DNA of 64,000 bases from Isoetes taiwanensis. Its lineage: Eukaryota > Streptophyta > Lycopodiopsida > Isoetales > Isoetaceae. Where the stretch lies: assembly GCA_021234155.1 (NCBI GenBank), contig JAJEKV010000071.1:4152483-4216482 (forward strand). The letters run 5' to 3'. The stretch's first letter is position 1; every line of letters starts with the position of its first letter. The notes under the pieces are model-generated. The model was not told the DNA's origin, did not search any database, and was given only the letters and a program-made list of their open reading frames with translations. A program made the translations under genes and the position numbers. Positions 57,086 to 64,000 of this stretch are shown piece after piece.

Positions 57086-57831
57086 TTTCTCAATGCACTC
57101 ATGCCTCTTTCCTTAGGCATTGCTTGCAAAAAGGATCGCACCGCTTTCGAATAGTTTGACCCTTCTTGCTGCGGCTTATCCTTGAAGGATACCTGTTTCT
57201 TTTCCTGCTGCTTCCCATAACTGCCATTGTATGGAGCCTTTGCTGGTCCTGGACTAGCTGCTCTAGGGCTATAACTTCCTGTTGCTTTGCCCTTATCCTG
57301 GTAGTAGTGTTGTTTCTGCCCACTGTTCTGAGGGCCGGATCCTTGCAGGCTGACTGCTTTCGATTTCGCCTCTGATATTCGAGGATTAATTGCTCTTACC
57401 AGCTTCCTTATCTCATCGTTTAATCCTTCGATATACCCTTCCACTGCATGGCATTCACTCAGCTTTGGCACATAAAGCCTCAGTTTCATGAACTCTTCCG
57501 TGTATTTCTGCACGGACTTGTTGCCCTGCTGTAGCCGATAGAATTGTTGCATCATGTGGCATTTGTGCTCCCTTGGCACATAGTGGCGCTTGAATGCCTT
57601 TGAAAATTTCTTGAATCTGCAGCTATCCATGCTCAAGCCATGGGCCTTGGCATAGCCCTTCCACCATATCCTGGCTGCTCCTTTAAGGTTGGCTGTAGCC
57701 ACCCTGCCTTTGTCTTTGTCCTTCATTCCGTATGCATTCCCGTATTCCCTCATCTCGTCCAGCCAGGCCTCTGCCTCCATGCCTGACCGACTGTCACCTG
57801 AGAATTGTTCGAGCTTTCTTGCCTTCCACAT
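57025..57831 (-). CDS. gag of element 2
   Basis: 268-residue open frame, the best-kept gag in the window. It contains SGMEAEAWLDEMREYGNAYG, AARIWWKGYAK, FSKAFKRHYVPR, MMQQFYRLQQGNKSVQKYTE and RKLVRAINPRIS, then a basic linker. The CCHC knuckle ([13 protein letters not shown]) follows in a neighbouring frame near 57060. Gag forms the virus-like particle of the retrotransposon. Confidence 0.88.
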   Translation of the reverse strand: MWKARKLEQFSGDSRSGMEAEAWLDEMREYGNAYGMKDKDKGRVATANLKGAARIWWKGYAKAHGLSMDSCRFKKFSKAFKRHYVPREHKCHMMQQFYRLQQGNKSVQKYTEEFMKLRLYVPKLSECHAVEGYIEGLNDEIRKLVRAINPRISEAKSKAVSLQGSGPQNSGQKQHYYQDKGKATGSYSPRAASPGPAKAPYNGSYGKQQEKKQVSFKDKPQQEGSNYSKAVRSFLQAMPKERGMSALRNSSASGASSQATEQQTALLS

Positions 57832-59054
57832 ATTGCTCAGTGCGGAATATACTTTCTTCTGGTAGTCTGAGGTCCTTGTGTTCCTGAGTCTGCCATCTCT
57901 ACGTGTTGCACCTCTTCTACCTCTTCCTCGGAGTCGGAGTCCGATTGTGAGCTTGTATCGGAGGAGTCCGTGCTAGGGGGTGAATCTCCGTCAGGTCTCT
58001 GTGGTCCCTTATTGTTGATGCGATTCTTGTGAGGTCAATCTCGCCTCTTCTCTGAACACCTGTGGGAGCTGGTGTCGAAGGACTTGGCATCAAAATATTT
58101 GTGGTCTTGCCATGGATCCCCATTCGTTCTTGGATGGCGTAGAATTCTTCTTCTGAAGGCAGGTCCCGGGCTGTCATCAATTGCCTGATGCTGCTATATG
58201 CCTCAATATCTGAAGTCGACTCCCCGGTGTAAGTGTCGGCTTCTCTTACATTGATTGGGAAGTCGAAAGCCTCCCGATCGATAAAATCATCCAGATCTGG
58301 TTGTTGCCACATAAGGTACAGCAACTCATCGAGTCTATACTCCATGTCTCTGCATTGAGGAAGGTTCTGGATGTCACTGAGGAGCAGGTACTCCTAGCCG
58401 TTGATGATGATGGGGGCTAGGTTTGTGATACCTAGCCCGAGCGGGGGAGCGATCCCGTGAGTCTGCAGGTCCTGGTCGAAAGAATGTATCTCCTGCTCCG
58501 CTTGTTGCCGCTCCTGGTCGGGGTTGAACTCGACGTAGTCTTCATCGTCTGAATCGAGCTCTTCGTCTTCAGCTCTTCCTCTTTGCTCCGCTTGATATTG
58601 CAAGAGGAGCTGACCTTCTGCTGGAGAGGCTAAGGGATCCACATCCATGGCCAAGATGGAGGGTTTCCCGATTGGGTTCTGGGCACGGTGAGAGACGAAG
58701 ATGGCTATGGCAGCAGTATAGGAGAAATATTTGGCCCTATTAGTTGTCATGACCATGTAATCTGGCAACCTAGCAACTTTGTTGTTCAGGTACTTGGCAA
58801 TGTTCGGGACATCACCCAAGGCTGCTTGGAGGGATTTCTTAGGAACAAAATATCCTGTACAAGGGGGAAGCTGTACTAAGAATGGTCTTTACCCTAGCTT
58901 GGAACTCAGTCATGACTTCCATATAGGATGGGGTTGCCTGCAAAGTGGCTTGGATGTCTATCTCCTTCTGGAAAACTTGGAAAATGGTATTGATATCAGC
59001 CTCAGCCACATGAGCACTGGCGCTGTACCAGTGCCTGAAATCTGCAAGTGCCAT
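57832..59054 (-). pseudogene. ORF B of element 2
   Basis: Starts MALADFRHWYSASAHVAEAD at 59054, matching element 1 MATADFSRWY. The first frame ends at 58839 and resumes at 58819 (GDVPNIAKYLNNKVARLPDY) to 58394 (LGITNLAPIIING), where a TAG interrupts. It then continues 58345-57917 (EYRLDELLYLMWQQPDLDDF; SEEEFYAIQERMGIHGKTT). Same segments and order as element 1, roughly 380 codons. Unknown function. It passes into gag without an ORF C. Confidence 0.7.
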
Positions 59055-59166
59055 TGATCTTGACTGAATGAGGCTAGCAAATAGCTCCTGAAGTGCCTAA
59101 GGGGTTTGGAAAATTGCCTAAAAGCTGGGAGCAAACCTGTAAGATGTTAAGTGAGATATGGGGGCC

Positions 59167-59175
59167 TATTTATAG
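59167..59175 (-). promoter_or_regulatory. Putative TATA box of ORF B (element 2)
   Basis: Minus strand TATAAATA, about 115 bp upstream of the ATG at 59054. Confidence 0.6.
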
Positions 59176-59370
59176 GAAAAAGGAAAAAACCCTAATTTTT
59201 GGAAAACTTGGAAAATTTTTGGGTTGGGCAAATCTCACCTATTTTGAGGTCAAAATGAGGATTTGAAGGCTAGTTTGAGGGTTTGAGCATCAATAAGACT
59301 ATCTAATGAACCTAGTGCAACAAATTTGAGGTCAATTGGAGGTATTATGGAAGAGATAATGCTGAAAATA

Positions 59371-59631
59371 CTTGCGCTAGAGGGCTGACCTAAAATTTAG
59401 GTCGAGGTCCTGGCACATACCGTGAGTAATTCGGCCCTATTTGGTCAAAACTTATCTAAACAGGATGAACTAAGGGTCAAAACATGATGGTCTCACCGAG
59501 ATATACAAGATTGACCCCTTAGTCGGCCGATTTAGAGATGGTTAGGACCCTTTCTGATGTGAAATACTCACGGTGTGCGCCTGGGGCCTGACCTAAATTT
59601 TGGGTCGATGCTCTGGCACATACCGTGAGTA
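59371..59631 (-). repeat. Hairpins between ORF A and ORF B (element 2)
   Basis: 59371-59427 and 59565-59631. In the second, TACTCACGGTGTGCGCC pairs with GGCACATACCGTGAGTA. The inner part of the first, GACCTAAAATTTAGGTC, is palindromic. Same place as H3/H4 of element 1 with different sequence but a shared GCGCC-type core. Confidence 0.88.
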
Positions 59632-59774
59632 AGTTCTCACTCCTTGACCATATGAAGTCCATTTTAACTAAAACAAAAAGCAATTACTGCTAATTCAACC
59701 TCATTAACAACATTTATGAACTTAAAACTTGTTCTACAAAACTTTTTATTTACAAAATTTATTATTTACAATAT

Positions 59775-60990
59775 TTAGCGTTCTCCTTTAATAGAACTTG
59801 CCAAGTGCATGTCCTTGGTCATTAATGTTACTCTCTTGGCGTGTAAAGTGCACGCCCTCGAGTCCTCAAAATGCTGCACCAACTTCTGCTCTTCTGCTTC
59901 CTATAAGGCTAGCAGCGTTTCGCCTGTGACTCTCATGCTCGTGTCGAACTCTTGTACGACCTCCTTGACGAGTCTGGCGAATGGTGCTCGGGGAATGAGA
60001 AGGCCAGAACTTCTCTGAAAATGCCGGATCTCTCGGACTGCTTGCGACAGTCTCGATCCGGGCTTCTTTGCTACTGGCTTCTTGGGCGGGATGGGTTTCT
60101 CTGGAGGTGGCTTGAGGGTCTTCTTCTTTGATGGCCGTCCTCCTTCGACATAAGTTTCCTTATTGGCCTGGTAGTAGGAGTTGTAGGCCTCCCACTTCTT
60201 CATATATTCCTTATAGGCCTTCAATTTCTTCTGGTAAACCCTGAGATGGTCTACCACGTACGACTCCCGGCAGGTCGGGTGGGGTAGGGTGGGGGGTACC
60301 TATACCTGCTGATCCTCGGCCGCCGGTTTCGAGGAGCTCCCTACTTCTTGGTCTCCTCTGGGGAAGGGCTGGTAATCCTCGTCATTAGAGTCGTCAGAGG
60401 ATGGGGGCTGGTCGGCTGCTGTTCCTTGATGACGAGCTTGACCGTGGGTGTCTTCTTTAGCTTCTTCTTGGGCTCCTCCTTGCCCTTCCCTTTGAGCTTT
60501 TTCTTTGCTTCTGCCTCCTGTTCTTCTCACTTCCTTTTCTTCTCGGCCCTTCTCCTCTTCTTGCATTGTGACTTCGTCTCCTGCATTTGAATCCATGCCT
60601 CGATCTCTTCTTCTAAGGTGGGTTCGGGAGTGGGCTCCTTTTGTTCTTCCTGCTCATTGGCAGCCTGCTCCCGTTCTGCCCTCTCCTGCTGTCGTATCTC
60701 CTCTTCAATTTGCTCGGATACCCTGCGGGTTTCTTCATCCATTGAACCCTCAGAGTCAATGTCTGCTTCTTCGTCTAAGCGCTGGTTGATGATGTCGACT
60801 AGTTCCTCCAAGGATTCCTGCCTGGACTCCTCCTTCAGTGGTCGTCAGACATACTCTCTTCTGCTGACGAAGATGGGTCTCCTCCTGCGAGAAGCTGCTC
60901 CCGAAGTAGCTGCTGCATCCTCCTCTTGTCTTAGGCGCTAGCCCTTTCACCTGATCGATGCTTGCGTGCTGTCTGTTTGGTGCGCGCCAT
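59775..60990 (-). pseudogene. ORF A: histone H3-like protein with true H3 tail start (element 2)
   Basis: The ATG at 60990 gives MARTKQTARKHRSGERA; residues 2-10 equal canonical H3 residues 1-9, including K4 and K9. A long charged linker follows in shifting frames (60811-60527: LEEEIEAWIQMQ and KKRRRAEKKRK; 60596-60300: basic and Ser/Asp-rich). 60257-59901 gives VYQKKLKAYKEYMKKWEAYN, a Pro/Lys linker and the H3 fold: VREIHFQ-type alpha N (VREIRHFQRSSGLLIP), FARLVKEVVQEF, then a TAG replacing CAG, and in the same frame [29 protein letters not shown] and the end KGER. A TAG also interrupts near 60300, and frameshifts occur near 60940 and 60600. About 405 codons in all. Confidence 0.88.
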
Positions 60991-61090
60991 GCTTTACTTC
61001 AAGTCAAATGGAGCTCTGGCACCTAAAAATCGCCTCAAAGTGTGGGAGCTATCTTCTAAGCAGAAAGTCTACAAATGAGAAGGGTTTGGG

Positions 61091-61100
61091 TCTATTTATA
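61091..61100 (-). promoter_or_regulatory. Putative TATA box of ORF A (element 2)
   Basis: Minus strand TATAAATAGA, about 100 bp before the ATG at 60990 and about 105 bp after the nearest hairpin. Confidence 0.6.
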
Positions 61101-61205
61101 GTTTGGGTAAATTTTAGGTCAAATTCTAAGTTACTCATTTTCATGAGTCAAGGCACATATTAACTTAAAACATGTACTTACTTTAGAGTTTTCTAAGTAA
61201 AATTA

Positions 61206-61468
61206 CTTATGGTGTGCGCTAGAGGACTGATCTAATATTTAGATCAAGGCTCAGGCGCATACCTTGAGCATTTTTGCATTTTAGACTAAAATTATATAAC
61301 TTGACATATTCCTAGGGGTGTGATATACAAATCTCGTTAAACCTTTCCTTAAAACTCGATCTAGCATATTATCTTGTTCAAATTCTTCAAGTTTCAAGGT
61401 GAATTTGGTATGATGTGCGCCTGGGGCCTGACCTAAATCTTAGGTCGATGCTTGGCGCATATCGTGAG
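61206..61468 (-). repeat. Hairpins upstream of ORF A (element 2)
   Basis: 61206-61268 and 61406-61468. Arms GGTGTGCGC / GGCGCATACC and GATGTGCGCC / GGCGCATATC, inner ACCTAAATCTTAGGT-type stems. They mirror H1/H2 of element 1. Confidence 0.85.
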
Positions 61469-61660
61469 CAATTTCCACACTTGGTCAAAGTTTAGTTCAA
61501 CTTTTTAGTTTGGTTTTCAATTCTTCTAACTATTACTAGCTTAGCATAACTACAAAAAATGAGAAAAAAAAATTTCCCACTTTTTCGAGGTTTGAGAATT
61601 CTACTAAGTTAGTACTACTGGGAGCATGGCCAGTGCTTTGCTCTTGGTCTCCAAGAACAT

Positions 61661-61673
61661 GGCTCTGATACCA
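61661..61673 (-). promoter_or_regulatory. Primer-binding site of element 2
   Basis: Minus strand TGGTATCAGAGCC next to the 5' LTR; initiator tRNA-Met primer. Confidence 0.92.
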
Positions 61674-61674
61674 C

Positions 61675-63207
61675 TGTGACGTCCCCTACTCATATACGGT
61701 GCACTCACCGTATACAAACAGGAGTTCATCCCCCATACCAGCTCCATGCTGATACAAGGCCCTCCACGTATCACTGCAACCTTGACGAGTTCCAGTGGGA
61801 AGAATGAAGGGGTCATTTTACCCTGTCTCCCTCAGGGCCTACCTAGCTGTGGAAGCGTAACACACATGTAAGTATACATACATCAATATCACATGACCAT
61901 CACGAAGGATGGCTCACCACATATCTGCATAGATAGAGATCAGTACATCACATATGGAGATCCTACCCAAGGCTCAGACTCAAGGGGGATGACTGACGGC
62001 TTGGGCCTCCAGGAGTCATTGCAGACAGAATTCATGGCAAATGGATTTGGCTGGCATAAGAACATGGCTTAAGGGTAATCCACTTCATCCGCCCCTCATG
62101 TGCACACTTTGCAAAGTAGGTTGAAAAGTCTTGGGACCTGACTGTAGCCCGCCGGATGCGTAGCCAGAGGGGCTACTCCTGGGTTGCATCTCCCCAGTTC
62201 CGATGGGGCAGGTAGGGATTACTCCCACCAGAGGTTGGCATGCTGACTCAAGGTGACTAGAGGGCCACTGCCCGTACTCGACTAAACTCCATGGAAGGTG
62301 TACACCACCCCAAGAGTGTTGAACCCATGCAAAGCCTGCATGCAGTGGCAGAGCATTAATTAGGTCTAGTGCACTGTAGTCCCCGATAGGCTTTACTACC
62401 AGAGGGACGTGATCATGAGTCAGGACATGAACCTCCTTATAAGCCAGTCTGGCCCCTCCACCCACAACCAGGTGTGGCTCTTGTACACAGGCCGAATTTA
62501 ATAGTGCATTAAAGAGGACTATCTTGGAGCATCAACTACTAGGCTTTTAGGGCCTCTACCCCCCTTCCCAATACAATGATTCCACAGAGATCATCATCAC
62601 ATACATATCATAGAAGAACTAAAGGATAAGATTTAATCTAAATCACAGAGTTAGGTTCTTTAGTTATGGCTTGATATCTAGAGGTCTAGATGGCTGCTAT
62701 GGGCAATGCAATAGGCTAAACCTACTTATGCTATGCCTGGGAGGCGGATTAGACTAATTGGCAAAATACCTGATCCCTGGCTTGCTCCTCCTGCTCTGAA
62801 CGCGTCCATGCTGCAGAACTGCTTGAAGATGAAGCCGGAAAGGAAAGCTGATGAGCTAGGCTGCTCAGACAGACTTCGAGAGTCGAGATTGGCTCTTGGA
62901 GTAAGCGAAACGGAGCTCTAGAAGGCTGTGGACGAAAATGAAAAGTTAGGGTTTCGGATGCCTTATATAGGCTATAAGTTAGGGCTATAGGGTTTCCATC
63001 AACCCTTGAGCTTGTGGAATAAATGGATGTAGCCCACTTGCCTATATTAATTAAGTGGGCTAAAGTGTACACATGAATAAATGTGCACACACTTGCAAGT
63101 TGCCCCCTAGGGTGCTACTTGCTTAGCTACACTTTGGCGTACACGTCAATCGCGATGGCGTGTACGCGTGACGATGTTGTACAGTATACGTCTTGGGACC
63201 GTATACT
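61675..63207 (-). repeat. 5' LTR of element 2
   Basis: About 1.53 kb and very close to 52124-53670. Compared with that LTR, its outer end lacks the last ~20 bp (GATATCGCGG..GTCACA): it stops at GGGACCGTATA, beyond which the host gene resumes. Confidence 0.9.
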
Positions 63208-64000
63208 ACTGAATTTGGTCTTGTGAAAATTCCTCGAAGACATAGAATGTCTGTGTGTTCAACGTGTGCAGAATTGAAAAGTCAAAAAGAATTTGCAAGG
63301 ACAGAGGTCGAAAAAAGTAAGTTCAAGTTCTTCATTCTCGTACTTGCATCATGTAATTGTTTTGACCTGCTTCCTTCAACAGACGTTGTGCAGCAGAAGC
63401 TTGCTAAACACCGTGACCAACAAGCAGCTGAGATAAGGAAGCTTGCTAAGCATAGAAAAAAAGCTCTTGAGCGTCCACTAGAGTACATGTCCGTTGTGAT
63501 TGATGGAATGGATAAAAAAAAGACAACTCTACCTCATTTCTTGAATATTCCAAAAGATGTGTCAGAAGAATGCTTTGTCAAGGTCCACCTTGTAGGGGCC
63601 ATGGTCTTCAATGGGAGTCTAAGTTGCAAAGACTTCTTAACATATCCTAATTTGCATGGTGATCCGAATCTCACAATTACAATTCTTAACAAGTTCTTTG
63701 TGAGCAACAGCAGTTACCACCAGTGCTCTTGCAACTTGACAACACTACCAGGGAGAACAAAAATCAAACACTCTTTGCTTACTGTGCCATGCTAGTGGAG
63801 CTAGAGATTCTCAGAAAAATAAAGCTCAGCTTCTTACTGGTAGGGCACACACACGATCAAATAGACCAGATGTTCAGCAGGTTTTCGGTGCGTCTCAGAA
63901 GGAAAAAAAACTTTTTGTCTTCCCACTTTGGTTCGAATCATTGAAGACTCTTACACTCCCATGCCAGTGGTTGAGCTTCTAAAGGAGACTGCCGACTTCA
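63208..64000 (+). pseudogene. DUF7869-like gene, 3' part (runs off the window)
   Basis: Resumes in frame (ACT GAA TTT GGT) after element 2. A likely 66 bp intron lies at 63317-63382 (GTAAGT..TTCAACAG). Then come EYMSVVIDGMDKKKTTLPHF, KVHLVGAMVFN, a frameshift near 63700, VLLQLDNTTRENKN and LLVGHTHDQIDQMFSRFS. The three acidic blocks (IDGMD, QLDN, GHTHDQID) look like an RNase H-fold DDD/E nuclease core, so the protein may be a transposase or derived from one. This is an inference; I name DUF7869 from memory of the GHTHxxxDQ pattern. Confidence 0.6.

Larger units (their letters stand above)
52124..63207 (-). mobile_element. Element 2: related Ty3/gypsy retrotransposon, minus strand, about 11.1 kb
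   Basis: In element order (right to left): 5' LTR about 63207-61675, primer site, hairpins, ORF A (histone H3-like), hairpins, ORF B, gag, protease, RNase H, integrase, chromodomain, polypurine tract, 3' LTR 53670-52124. RT is deleted. The outermost ~20 bp of the 5' LTR are missing at 63207, so the target duplication can only be guessed (TCACT left; CTACT right). It is the same family as element 1 but clearly diverged. Confidence 0.93.

Noticed and set aside
63317-63382. Reading the 66 bp stretch as coding
   Set aside because: It has GTAAGT and a pyrimidine-rich AG end and interrupts a conserved helix; removal keeps the frame, so an intron is likelier.

Overview
This is nuclear DNA of a land plant, probably a fern or another seed-free vascular plant. 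The grounds are PPR-DYW genes, a LEA-like gene fragment, chromodomain Ty3/gypsy elements, Helitrons and MITEs, and a DUF7869-like gene; the lineage is an inference. Almost every coding region is broken, so the window reads as repeat-rich, decaying chromatin.

Layout. (1) 1-11439 and 17879-36495 are two direct copies of one segment. In order the segment holds a PPR remnant, a PPR-DYW pseudogene, a leucine-rich-repeat pseudogene, a relic Ty3/gypsy element carrying a Helitron, and a multi-exon minus-strand gene. Copy 2 is longer. It alone carries a PIF/Harbinger-like MITE (21383-21760), an LTR retrotransposon with a LEA-like sequence inside (21867-25264), a hAT-type MITE (29262-29836) and about 3 kb at 32152-35200. 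For each of the three transposon insertions copy 1 shows the empty target. (2) 11440-17878 is spacer with direct repeats, a pyrimidine-rich tract, three tRNA-like SINE units, CGACGT-rich palindromes and a Helitron 3' end. (3) 35133-36875 (minus) and 37445 onward (plus) are a divergent gene pair with three 32-33 bp near-perfect palindromes in the shared promoter. The plus gene is split by two large related Ty3/gypsy elements: element 1 (37917-51263, plus strand, 5 bp target duplication) and element 2 (52124-about 63207, minus strand). The gene's frame runs through both insertion points.

Main result. Elements 1 and 2 share an accessory cassette between the 5' LTR and gag: two long hairpins, a TATA box, an ORF ending in a full histone H3 fold (ORF A), two more hairpins, another TATA box, and a conserved ORF of unknown function (ORF B). 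In element 2 ORF A begins with the canonical H3 tail (ARTKQTARK), followed by a charged linker of roughly 300 residues and then the H3 fold. The pol genes end in a chromodomain. A retrotransposon carrying its own promoter-driven H3-like histone plus a chromodomain integrase is, as far as I know, undescribed. The relic element in the duplicated segment has ORF B, hairpins and a TATA box but no visible histone ORF.

Caveats. Both histone ORFs carry frameshifts or in-frame stops in this sequence. Many differences between duplicate copies fall at CAG/CTG sites, and two stops in element 2 are CAG-to-TAG changes. This fits deamination at methylated CHG sites, or consensus errors at such sites, so some apparent lesions may not be real.
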